From positions 1,364,001 to 1,428,000 of the forward strand of contig NZ_JACCBM010000001.1 of assembly GCF_013409865.1 (NCBI RefSeq): 64,000 nt of DNA, given 5' to 3'. The notes beneath the pieces are model-generated. The model did no database searches, was not told the origin of the DNA, and was given only the letters and a program-made list of their open reading frames with translations. Made by a program: the position numbers and the translations under genes. How positions within the stretch are numbered: the stretch's first letter is position 1; each line of letters opens with the position of its first letter. This document shows, one piece after another, positions 26,014 through 33,559 of the stretch. This DNA is from Herbiconiux flava. Its GTDB lineage: Bacteria > Actinomycetota > Actinomycetes > Actinomycetales > Microbacteriaceae.

Positions 26014-27160
26014 CGGTGTTCGGCGTCTTCATCGTCAGGGGCAGCTCGAGGAAGGCGGCGTAGCGCTCGAACGCCCGAGCGAACCCCTTCTGCTCGGCGG
26101 CCGTGAGCGGCTCGAAGGGGTCGGTGGTGACCGTGACGGCCTTGGCCGTGATGCTGCGCTTCCAGGTGCCGACGATCGCCCCGCGCGAGACGAGCATCGG
26201 CAGGAACATGCCGTTCTCGCCCGGCACCACACGGGCGCTGTACTCGGCGGCGAGGGCCGGCTGCCTGGAGCGGTAGCCCAGGAGGTACTCGTCGAAGCCG
26301 GGGAGGGCGAGCTGCTGCGGAGCGGTGGCCGGTTCTCCTTCTCGGGACCCCGCCTCGACCAAGTACCTCTGACCGCCCAGTTCGACCTCCTCCAGCTGGT
26401 CGCGGATGCGCGTGAGGGCCGCCGTGGAGTCGGACACGAGCAGCTTGCTCCAGTGGCAGAAGTCCTTGAGCGTGGTCGGGCCGTGCCCCCGCACGTAGCG
26501 GAGCAGCAGCTCGTCGTGCGAGTCGTAAGGCGACCACTCCCGGGTCGCCGGCGCCCACTCGTCGAGCAGCACGAGCGCCTGCTGCGTGCCGCCCTCGGCC
26601 ATCGGCCCCCAGCAGATCAGGCCCTCGTGCGCCAGCAGCCAGATCAGGTGCATGCCCCGCTGCCCGGCCGGCTCGAGCCCGGCGCCCTCGAGTGCGGCGG
26701 TGAACTGCTCCCGGGTCGCCCGCCCGCCGCCGCGGAGCAGCCCGGTGGCGACGTCGCGGGCCCGCCCGACGGTCTGCTCGTCGATGCCGAGCCCCCGATG
26801 GCGCGCCGCAGCCCCGGTCACCGTGCGGCGCGCCGTCAGCGACAGGAACCCCCGCAGATCGTCGGGGTCGATCAGGTGCAGCGTGCCGCGCATCGGCCAC
26901 GACCGCACCACGGCCCCGTGGTCGAGCGCGGCGAGCACGTCGCGCCTGGTGCCCCCGGGCAGGCGGACGCCCAGCGCCCAGACGCCCTGCCCGAAGTCCT
27001 GCGCCTGCGTGGCGAGCAGGCGCCGCGCGACGGCGGCGACGCGCGAGGGCCCGTCGTCGCCCTCGGCCGCTTCGCCGCCACCGCCGACGGGTGCGAGCCA
27101 CTGCGACGCCAGCCGGCGCTGCAGCAGCTCGCGCTCACCGGCCGGGATGCGTCTGCTCAT
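26006..27160 (-). CDS. Winged-helix (HTH_42) AlkZ-like DNA-binding protein
   Basis: A 384-residue protein of the winged-helix DNA-binding family that includes AlkZ/YcaQ DNA glycosylases. The characteristic Q-x-Q site is seen in RLLATQAQDFGQGVWALGVR, followed by RSWPMRGTLHLIDPDDL and later winged-helix modules (GHGPTTLKDFCHWSKLL; LPGFDEYLLGYRSR). AlkZ-type enzymes unhook interstrand crosslinks or remove bulky N7 adducts; this Q-A-Q form is nearer the actinobacterial QxQ group than E. coli YcaQ. The ATG at 27160 starts MSRRIPAGERE; the frame is open upstream but that part is spacer repeat. Glycosylase activity is inferred. Confidence 0.75.
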   Translation of the reverse strand: MSRRIPAGERELLQRRLASQWLAPVGGGGEAAEGDDGPSRVAAVARRLLATQAQDFGQGVWALGVRLPGGTRRDVLAALDHGAVVRSWPMRGTLHLIDPDDLRGFLSLTARRTVTGAAARHRGLGIDEQTVGRARDVATGLLRGGGRATREQFTAALEGAGLEPAGQRGMHLIWLLAHEGLICWGPMAEGGTQQALVLLDEWAPATREWSPYDSHDELLLRYVRGHGPTTLKDFCHWSKLLVSDSTAALTRIRDQLEEVELGGQRYLVEAGSREGEPATAPQQLALPGFDEYLLGYRSRQPALAAEYSARVVPGENGMFLPMLVSRGAIVGTWKRSITAKAVTVTTDPFEPLTAAEQKGFARAFERYAAFLELPLTMKTPNTGG

Positions 27161-27185
27161 GCGCCCAGTATGGCGACGTCCCCCG

Positions 27186-27238
27186 ACATCCGTGCGGCCG
27201 GTGAACATCCGTGCGGCCGGTGACATCCGTGCTGCGGG
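27186..27238. repeat. 19-bp tandem repeat (2.7 copies) between two minus-strand genes
   Basis: ACATCCGTGCGGCCGGTGA occurs at 27186-27204 and 27205-27223, then a decayed third copy (CATCCGTGCTGCGGG). It fills the spacer after the DUF1772 stop and before the AlkZ-like start. Confidence 0.85.
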
Positions 27239-27242
27239 AACC

Positions 27243-27740
27243 TCAGAGCAGCGCCGTGAGCGCCGCCACCCCGAACAGCGCAGCCGCCAGCGCCCCGCCC
27301 ACGGCGCGCACGTGGTTGCCCCGCGTCCACTCGGTGGCGTAGCGCGACCAGATGGCCACCGCATCCGGATCGTCGACCCCGACCCGGGCGAGCGCCTCGT
27401 TGCGCGGCACGTGGAACCCGATCGTCACCCCGACCACCGCCCCGAGGTACACGACCGCGCCGCCGACCGCCCACCACACTGCGTGACCGGCGCCCTCGAC
27501 GGCCAGCAGCACGGCCGCGGCCGCCCCCACGAGGAGCGTGCCGAACAGCGCGACCATCAGCGGAGGCCGAACGGCCGCCCGGTTGACGCCCTGCATGGCG
27601 GCCAGGCCGGCCTTCGGCGGCGCATCCGCGAGACCGGGCATCACGAATGCCGAGAAGGCGAAGAACACTCCGCCGACCAGCCCGGCGCCGAGCGCGCTCA
27701 CGGCGGTCAGCCCGATGGCGACGGGAGTCAGCGCGTCCAT
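27243..27740 (-). CDS. DUF1772 (anthrone-oxygenase-like) membrane protein
   Basis: A 165-residue protein with four hydrophobic helices and the family hallmark GGVFFAFSAFVMPGL near residue 24, the MQGVNRAAVRPP loop and a C-terminal TRGNHVRA motif before the last helix. DUF1772 proteins include fungal anthrone oxygenases but most bacterial members are uncharacterised. It lies between the AlkZ-like gene and the NUC1-type nuclease, all on the minus strand. Confidence 0.85.
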   Translation of the reverse strand: MDALTPVAIGLTAVSALGAGLVGGVFFAFSAFVMPGLADAPPKAGLAAMQGVNRAAVRPPLMVALFGTLLVGAAAAVLLAVEGAGHAVWWAVGGAVVYLGAVVGVTIGFHVPRNEALARVGVDDPDAVAIWSRYATEWTRGNHVRAVGGALAAALFGVAALTALL

Positions 27741-27771
27741 GCGCCCATTCTCGCGCTCCCCGGCCGCCCCG

Positions 27772-28608
27772 TCACCAGCGCAGCTGCTCGGCGGCGGTCA
27801 GCTCGATCCACAGCTCGCGATGGACGGCGGCCGTCGGCACCGTGCTCGCGAGCACGTCGGCGGCCACGAGCGCCCCGAAGTCGAGCCCGGTCAGCACGTC
27901 GAGGTCGGCGACCGGGACCTGGAAGGTGCGGAAGGGCCCGAGGGGCGGCGGAGCATCCGTCGCCGTCTGCTCGTTCAGATCGATGCCGCCCAGTTGCGGC
28001 GACTGGTCGAGCAGGTACCCGCTCGCCCGCAGCCCGCCCTCGCTCGCCCAGGCGGCGACCTTCCAGAACTGCTTCGGGATGCGAACCCCGCGATACGACT
28101 CGTCGTCGTCGGCGAACACCGGCCCGGTGAACACGCTCAGCCGCAGCCCGTTCGCGCTGGCGTACTCGAGCACGAGATCCTCGAGCCCGTTCCAGAGCTC
28201 GAGCGACTGATTGAACTCGGCCGCCTGGGGGGCGGCGTTCGTGTAGCAGAAGCTGTCGAAGTTGGCCTCGGAGGCGATCTCGACGTCGCCCCACACCGGA
28301 TCCCGCCGCCGCACCAGGTGCCCGCGGTCGAGGTCGTTCCGCGCATACAGCTCGGGCCCGGCCTGCTCGTCGGCACCCACCCGCTCGTCGAGGTGCCAGT
28401 CGTCGCCCCGCCCCAGATCGAGCAGCGCGCTCCCGTCGATGTTCACCGCGGTCGCCGCCGCCAGCCGCCGCGCCGTGTCGAGCGCCACCGTGAAGTGCGT
28501 GTACTCCAGCCGCCGGATGCGCGCCCCCGCCGCCTCCCCGCGCGCCGCCGGCATCGGCACCGCGCGATCGTCGTCGAGGCCGAGGAACTGCGGGTCGTAT
28601 CCGGTCAT
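27772..28608 (-). CDS. DNA/RNA non-specific endonuclease (NUC1 family), no signal peptide
   Basis: A 278-residue protein carrying the beta-beta-alpha-metal nuclease motif NDLDRGHLVRRRDP (D94-R95-G96-H97, His as general base) and the metal-binding region DSFCYTNAAPQAAEFNQ with Asn124 and Asn133, followed by LWNGLEDLVLEYA. This is the Endonuclease_NS fold of Serratia nuclease. Unlike secreted members it begins MTGYDPQFLGLDDD with no signal peptide, so it may act inside the cell or leave by another path. It lies just outside the left end of the integrated element and has host base composition, so it is chromosomal. Confidence 0.85.
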   Translation of the reverse strand: MTGYDPQFLGLDDDRAVPMPAARGEAAGARIRRLEYTHFTVALDTARRLAAATAVNIDGSALLDLGRGDDWHLDERVGADEQAGPELYARNDLDRGHLVRRRDPVWGDVEIASEANFDSFCYTNAAPQAAEFNQSLELWNGLEDLVLEYASANGLRLSVFTGPVFADDDESYRGVRIPKQFWKVAAWASEGGLRASGYLLDQSPQLGGIDLNEQTATDAPPPLGPFRTFQVPVADLDVLTGLDFGALVAADVLASTVPTAAVHRELWIELTAAEQLRW

Positions 28609-28694
28609 CTTCCGAGTCGACCACGACAGCGTCGGCGCGCAAGCCGCCTTCAGCCGATGTTCACCCGAGCGGGCGGAACCGGGCCGGAACGTGA

Positions 28695-28730
28695 GAAACC
28701 CCCGCCATGTAGAAGCTAGGCGAGGGTTTC
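28695..28730 (-). terminator. Displaced tRNA-Phe terminator hairpin (left flank)
   Basis: GAAACCCCCGCC (28695-28706) pairs with GGCGAGGGTTTC (28719-28730) with one mismatch; the loop contains ATGTAGAAGCTA. The same loop sequence is found in the tRNA-Phe terminator at 37653-37686. It follows the displaced 3' end of tRNA-Phe and was probably the original terminator before integration. Confidence 0.55.
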
Positions 28731-28780
28731 AGTGGCTCCGACGGGCGTCGATCCCGTGACCTCACGATTTTCAGTCGTGC
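28731..28780. repeat. Left attachment site (attL), displaced tRNA-Phe 3' end
   Basis: 50 bases identical to 37687-37736, covering tRNA nucleotides 26-73 plus two bases past the discriminator. It has no 5' half, so it is not a functional tRNA. The crossover lies somewhere within this block, which includes the anticodon loop. Confidence 0.92.
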
Positions 28781-28817
28781 AGATGCCCGCGCCCCACATC
28801 TGCCGGAGAAGACGGAA

Positions 28818-29828
28818 ATGCCCCCGCGCCCTAGTAGCTCTCGGAGTTCGTGCGTTCATCCGATAGATATCTCAGACGGGCGAACGGTGCGGTGTGGTTC
28901 ACGGCTGAAGCATCGATGCTCCCCATGTGCAGAGCTGTACAGGGGAGATTGGGCAGCAATTGCCCGGTCGGGCGTGTTTGAGGACCCTGCTGCTCACTAC
29001 AAATTCTTCCTGTTGACGCTAACGGCGCCGTCTTTCGGCCCCGTGCATCGGGTGTCCTCAGCCGGACGCCCTTGTCCATGCGGATCGCGACACGACGGTA
29101 ACGACTCCGACTTGCTAGGCACTCCTCTAGACGTTCAAACCTATGACTATCTCGGGCAGGTCTCTTGGAACAGAGATTCGGGGCTCTTGTGGGACCGGAC
29201 GCGCCGCCGCCTTCGGGACAGGTGGGATTCGCTCGAGTACTTCGTTGTACGGGAGTGGCAAGCTCGCGGCGTACTTCACGTCCACGCGCTTGTGCGGATT
29301 GCGCGGAGCGAGTGTCCATCTGAGGCCGAACTACTTACATCGGCACGAAGCGCGACCGCGACGTCCGCGGTCGACGGAGTGATTGTGCAATGGGGAGCGC
29401 AGGCAGCCTGCGACACGTTCCGGGTAGGCGCGGCCGGTGCGAAAGCGATCTGGTACATGGCCAAAGCGCTGAACTACGTACTAAAGGATTTAGCTCGAGC
29501 TGGCCTGAGTGACCGAGGGCGGTCATGGGTTCACATTGCTCGGCTCAATGCGGCGGCGCGCGCTATGAGATGCGAGTCGTCGTGCTATCCGCCAGATTGT
29601 ATGAGCCGAGTGCATCAGAGGTTTGGGTCTCGGTCTCACGTGGCGTCTGCCTCTCGTGCGACGGCCAGACGGACCGGTTGGTCGTTCACCGCCTTGACGA
29701 GAAGTAGGCAGCGTACTCTGCGGTCGGAATGGGCGCAGAAGATGGCCTGCGTAGCTGACGAAAGACGTGCTGGGGAGAGTCGTCCAGCTGACGAGTCGGC
29801 TGCCCCAACCCTGTCAGACACGGGTTGA
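28818..29828 (+). CDS. Rolling-circle-type replication initiator (RepSA-like)
   Basis: A 336-residue protein with the pattern of actinobacterial plasmid/AICE initiators: Cys-rich N-terminus (C26, C34, C37, C86, C88), motif FFLLTLTAPSFGPVHR at residues 63-78, YDYLGQVSWN, the metal-binding HUH-like GVLHVHALVR (H154, H156) and motif 3 YMAKALNYVLK (213-223). The C-terminus has RFGSRSHVASASRATA, also common in the group. It should nick a double-strand origin and start rolling-circle replication of the excised circle. It begins 37 bases inside attL; in the circle the integrase gene would lie just upstream, reading in the same direction. Somewhat short for the family (400-500), but all motifs are present. 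Confidence 0.85.
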   Translation: MPPRPSSSRSSCVHPIDISDGRTVRCGSRLKHRCSPCAELYRGDWAAIARSGVFEDPAAHYKFFLLTLTAPSFGPVHRVSSAGRPCPCGSRHDGNDSDLLGTPLDVQTYDYLGQVSWNRDSGLLWDRTRRRLRDRWDSLEYFVVREWQARGVLHVHALVRIARSECPSEAELLTSARSATATSAVDGVIVQWGAQAACDTFRVGAAGAKAIWYMAKALNYVLKDLARAGLSDRGRSWVHIARLNAAARAMRCESSCYPPDCMSRVHQRFGSRSHVASASRATARRTGWSFTALTRSRQRTLRSEWAQKMACVADERRAGESRPADESAAPTLSDTG

Positions 29829-29911
29829 TTAAGTTGTCGAACGTTTGAGCGCTAGCCCCTAGGGTCGAGGTGATGGGGGTCTGATGATGGGCTCGGCGAA
29901 AAGGGGATTCA

Positions 29912-32164
29912 ATGGTTGCTGTCAACACCGAGAGAGTAGCTTTTGCGCTCAGCAAAGTAGAGGGATTTCCTTTCGAGCGCTTCGTTAACGACTTCTGGTC
30001 GGGGTTGAATGGCGCTGCATTTGTACCAATGGGCGGTGTGAAAGATGGTGGCGCCGACGGATTCGAAACGGTCCCTCTGCAGGACTCAGCCGGGCGTGTA
30101 TTTGTGCAAACTAGCGTGCGGATCGACGCGGAAGACAAAATCAAGGCCACGGTGGCCCGACTCAGGGCCGTGGGCCGAAATCCCGTTTCATTGACCTACA
30201 TCTGTGCGCGTCCAATCAAGCTCTCTGACCAGCTCGAAGACGAGCTAATGAAGGAGCTGGACATCACCGTCCGCATTCGCGACTCCGCCTATATTGCCGC
30301 GCATATCAATGACAACGCCGCCACTCAGGCAGCCTACTTTCAGCACTTGTATTACCTGACGGAATCTCTCGACCGGTTGGGTAGCAGCAAGGTTGTCGCC
30401 CCATCTGCTCACGTCAAAGATCCTTCAGTGTTCGTGTTTCTCACCAACGAGGTTGAGCATCGTAAGGGCGACCAGAGTCTGGTTTCAGCCGTTATCGACA
30501 GCCTTGTCCTTTGGGCGCTCGAAGGTACAGATCCTGACAAACAGATTTTGATGTCGATGGAGGACATTCTCCAAAAAATTACTGAAGTGTTGCCTTCGGT
30601 GGACGGGCTGGTACGTCCGAGGTTGAAGAAGCGACTTGACGCTCTAAGTGCTCGCGGTGGCGCGACAGGTCGATCAATTCGTACCTATAAGGGACGGAAG
30701 ATGTTCTGTCTGCCGTTTGAGACGCGACGCCAGCTGACCGCCGAAAATGGCCAAGACGAAGCGCTTCGCTCTGCAGTCGAATCCAGTGTTGAGGAGCGGA
30801 TATCCGCACAAGACCGGCCGCATTTTGGGCCGGCGACCGTTAAGAAGGCGGTCGATACAGTCATGCGTTCTTTGCAGCGCACCTTTGAGAAGCAGGGAAT
30901 TGCCTTCATCTCTTCACTCCACTCGACCGATAAGACAGAAATTGTTGTCGTTAGCGAATCGGTGGGAATTGCCCTCGACGAGTTAGAGATCAATGGCGCG
31001 ATTCGAGTTCAGATCGGAGACAGCGCTCTTGAATGCCTTCGCGGGGTTCTATACGAATCGACCGAAGAAGAGCGTGAGTACCTGCATAAGCTTTCGCGCA
31101 CATACGCCTTGTTGTTCACACTAAATGTTGAGCCGAAACTTGTGGATTACTTCCAGAGGATGGCTGGCGATTTTTACCTATACGTAGGGGCTGATCAACT
31201 CGTGCGTGCTCTTTCTGAGCGGTACCTCGAGCCCGCGGATCAAGTCGTTGGGAACACTCTAAAGATGGCTGCGCAGGCGGGCGCTCGCCTAATTTTGACG
31301 AGTCCCGCGTTGAACGAAGTTGTGAGCAACCTCCGCGCTACGGATTTTGAATTCAAGAGCACATTTCTCGAGATCGAGAACTTCGTGACTTATGACATGG
31401 CCAGGAACTCACCGAAGATCCTCCTCCGGGCGTATCTATATGCCCGTCTGGGGATTAGTGCGCAGAAACCCAGCAGCTGGCAAAGTTTCGTAAATCAGTT
31501 CTGTGGTTATGAGGAACTACATCAGCCCTCGGCCTACGACTCGGTGCGGAGGTACTTGCTGGCGGAGTACTCCATGGAGTACCGGGATGCTGAGGACCTC
31601 AGCTCACTGGTCAAGGAGGCCGAACATGCTGAGCTGAAGGCTAGGCTTCAGCAAGATAAGAAGCTCGAAATTCTGGCTGACAACGATGCGCTGCTGGTTC
31701 TCGCCGTCTATGGGCATAGAAGGCGTAGTCGAGAGACATCGAACATTTCAGAGTTCGGCTATCAGACCTGGTGGCTGACAAGTGAGACGAAGGTCTTGGA
31801 GCACACCGAGGACCTAGTTCAATCCCATGGCGGGACGAGGTACATCATGCGTCCCGAGTTTCTGTTGAACTTTCTCACCTTGGCGCCAGCCGCTGCTGCA
31901 GCCAGGTCCTCCTTCGCGTCAATCTTCCCCAGCCTGCTTGGCGTGACCCTCTCTCGCCGGATGGCCGAGGAGCCGTTCAAACGGATCTTGAAAAAGGTCG
32001 ATGCCGCAATCGAGCTGACGGATTCGCGACGTAACGCCGCGATTGCGCGGCTCTCTGACCAGCTGAAGGGCGATCTGCAGAAGCAGTACCTCTCAACCGA
32101 CTCCGAGACTGGAACAGAGCTGGTCGGCCTTGATGCAGTAGCTGAACGCGCCCAAAGCGAATAG
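29912..32164 (+). CDS. Candidate defence protein: Mrr-like endonuclease fold fused to a PIN-like nuclease
   Basis: A 750-residue protein with AAGGGGA before the ATG. Residues 12-130 fit a PD-(D/E)xK fold of Mrr type: FERFVNDFWSGLNG, GGVKDGGADG (D45, D49), VFVQTS (Q66, S68) and KIKATVARL; the catalytic Lys expected after Q-x is Ser68, so this unit may bind without cutting. A middle region (about 165-400) is unassigned. Residues 415-640 read as a PIN-like nuclease: YLYVGADQLVRAL (D428), LTSPALNEVVSNL (E469), ADNDALLVLAV (D592) and WWLTSETKVL (E625), the four acidic positions of that fold. The C-terminus is basic-helical. It is single on the plus strand, next to a restriction-modification system in a mobile element. 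Anti-phage activity is inferred from context and domain types. Confidence 0.7.
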   Translation: MVAVNTERVAFALSKVEGFPFERFVNDFWSGLNGAAFVPMGGVKDGGADGFETVPLQDSAGRVFVQTSVRIDAEDKIKATVARLRAVGRNPVSLTYICARPIKLSDQLEDELMKELDITVRIRDSAYIAAHINDNAATQAAYFQHLYYLTESLDRLGSSKVVAPSAHVKDPSVFVFLTNEVEHRKGDQSLVSAVIDSLVLWALEGTDPDKQILMSMEDILQKITEVLPSVDGLVRPRLKKRLDALSARGGATGRSIRTYKGRKMFCLPFETRRQLTAENGQDEALRSAVESSVEERISAQDRPHFGPATVKKAVDTVMRSLQRTFEKQGIAFISSLHSTDKTEIVVVSESVGIALDELEINGAIRVQIGDSALECLRGVLYESTEEEREYLHKLSRTYALLFTLNVEPKLVDYFQRMAGDFYLYVGADQLVRALSERYLEPADQVVGNTLKMAAQAGARLILTSPALNEVVSNLRATDFEFKSTFLEIENFVTYDMARNSPKILLRAYLYARLGISAQKPSSWQSFVNQFCGYEELHQPSAYDSVRRYLLAEYSMEYRDAEDLSSLVKEAEHAELKARLQQDKKLEILADNDALLVLAVYGHRRRSRETSNISEFGYQTWWLTSETKVLEHTEDLVQSHGGTRYIMRPEFLLNFLTLAPAAAAARSSFASIFPSLLGVTLSRRMAEEPFKRILKKVDAAIELTDSRRNAAIARLSDQLKGDLQKQYLSTDSETGTELVGLDAVAERAQSE

Positions 32165-32199
32165 CTGATGCAGCGCGTCGACCGCTGGTTCTTCACGGG

Positions 32200-33213
32200 C
32201 TAAGCCTGTATCAGCGAGGTCCGCTCGTTCAGGAATCCAATGAAACGTTGCACGACCTGAGCGGCGTTGGCAGGAACGTAAAGTTCCCGGATTGCTCGAT
32301 GAGGATGGTCGCTTGCGGCGGACGAGAGAGCCGCTGCAGAGTACGTATTCAAAGCGCCTGTTCCTTCAGCGCTCAGCGTATGAACTTCGAAGTCGACTCG
32401 CGGGGCTCCCAGGTGGCCCTCAAGGAGGAACTCCATCACGTTTGCCTCGTAGAGAGGTTGGTAAAGGCGGTCAGATCGAAGGCTCGTCTTTAGTGCTATC
32501 GCAAGCACGATCTCGCCTGGCTCTATTTTTCCTTCGAGTACTCGATGAGCTCCTTCGAGAGTGCGCTGACTCGCGAGGCTCATATTTCCAAGGCTCTGAG
32601 CCCAGACGGGCGCCTGTCGTTCGGTTTCCGGAAGCACAACGACCGCTACGTCCGGAGTGGACGTAGGCATTCCTAAGCCATGCGTCCCGAGACGCGCGCG
32701 TAAATTTGTGATCTCTTGCTGTGCACTTGGCACCAGCAGCTTGACCCAGTCGTACCTTCGAGGCAGGTTGAGAACAGCAATCTGCCGACCATCTGAGGCT
32801 CGGACCTGCGGACGCGCATACCGTGGGCTGGTCGGCCACGCTTGACCGCGCATCACGCGATTCCACGCCGCCGCAGTTTCCCAAAGGACAGCCGACGTGA
32901 TCAACTCGTAGATGTCTCCGGCGACCTTCGACGCGGCGTTTGGCGCGAAGACATAGTCGCTGCCATATAGAAGTTGCCCTTCTGCGTGCGCGTTCTCGAC
33001 AGGCTGTTGCACGACTTCGCGAAAGGGCATCGAATTGATTCCAGGCCCAGCCCAGCCTGGAATTATCGAGTCGAAGGTGTAGGCGAGCATATTCTGCTGA
33101 GCGAGGCGGAATTGAGTGGATCTTCCCCGAACTGGAGCGTTCCTTAAGTCAACGATTGATCGCTCCGCGTTCGTCAGGGCTTGAGAAGCAGTGCCGCTGA
33201 ACCGAAATGGCAT
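32200..33213 (-). CDS. Type II restriction endonuclease, CCGG family (Cfr10I/NgoMIV-like)
   Basis: A 337-residue protein with the special active-site arrangement of this family: PD at 187-188, Lys242 after 53 residues, and Glu256 exactly 13 residues beyond the Lys (D-X53-K-X13-E). Within it lies RSDR (246-249), the motif that in NgoMIV and relatives reads the inner CCGG bases. A conserved acidic helix residue may be E103 (GDIYELI). Enzymes of this type cut before CCGG cores such as RCCGGY or GCCGGC. The ATG overlaps the last base of the Xre-type gene, so R follows C in one operon, and a C5 methyltransferase is divergent, completing the system. Exact specificity cannot be read. Confidence 0.82.
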   Translation of the reverse strand: MPFRFSGTASQALTNAERSIVDLRNAPVRGRSTQFRLAQQNMLAYTFDSIIPGWAGPGINSMPFREVVQQPVENAHAEGQLLYGSDYVFAPNAASKVAGDIYELITSAVLWETAAAWNRVMRGQAWPTSPRYARPQVRASDGRQIAVLNLPRRYDWVKLLVPSAQQEITNLRARLGTHGLGMPTSTPDVAVVVLPETERQAPVWAQSLGNMSLASQRTLEGAHRVLEGKIEPGEIVLAIALKTSLRSDRLYQPLYEANVMEFLLEGHLGAPRVDFEVHTLSAEGTGALNTYSAAALSSAASDHPHRAIRELYVPANAAQVVQRFIGFLNERTSLIQA

Positions 33214-33443
33214 TATTCGATATCCTCCGCGTGCCTAATGATCTCGCTGAGGGGCATGTTGAATGCCGCTGCCACGCGATCTTGCGTGTCTAGAGTTGGG
33301 TTTCTCTTGCCGGTCTCTAGAGCGCTCACATAAGTGCGCGAGAGTGAGCTGGCCGCCGCCAATTCGTCTTGGGTTAGGCCTCGAGCCATGCGAGCCTGTC
33401 GAACCGCGAGCCCAAAGGAATGTGGGCTTACGCGATGCGTCAT
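33213..33443 (-). CDS. Xre-family controller (C-protein-like) of the restriction-modification system
   Basis: A 76-residue single-domain HTH protein: VRQARMARGLTQDELAAASS, LSRTYVSALETGKRNPTLDT, then a short dimerisation tail. Size and helix pattern match restriction-modification controller proteins, which activate their own gene and the endonuclease after delay and repress the methyltransferase. It lies directly upstream of the endonuclease with a one-base overlap and opposite the methyltransferase, the standard C-R against M order. Confidence 0.87.
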   Translation of the reverse strand: MTHRVSPHSFGLAVRQARMARGLTQDELAAASSLSRTYVSALETGKRNPTLDTQDRVAAAFNMPLSEIIRHAEDIE

Positions 33444-33559
33444 GTGTGCATGCTAGGTACGGCACAGCCGTAGAAGATCAGGCCTCTCCGTGTGTATCAG
33501 ATGAAAGACATACGCCGGTCTAACCGTTCAATGTCGGTGATGGAAGTTAGGGTCGTGTT
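33444..33559. promoter_or_regulatory. Divergent C/R and M promoter region
   Basis: The 116-bp gap between controller and methyltransferase genes should hold the C-boxes. The clearest symmetry is AGAC (33506-33509), 8 bases, GTCT (33518-33521); a second short palindrome, TGTGTGCATGC, lies next to the controller start. Neither matches the common GACT-AGTC box exactly. Confidence 0.4.

Noticed and set aside
28731..28780. A second tRNA-Phe gene at the left end of the element
   Set aside because: Only nucleotides 26-73 are present; the 5' acceptor and D-arm are missing, so it is an attachment-site remnant.
29525..29707. A second small gene within rep
   Set aside because: It is a frame shadow inside the rep C-terminus with no ribosome site, while the rep frame keeps conserved motifs.
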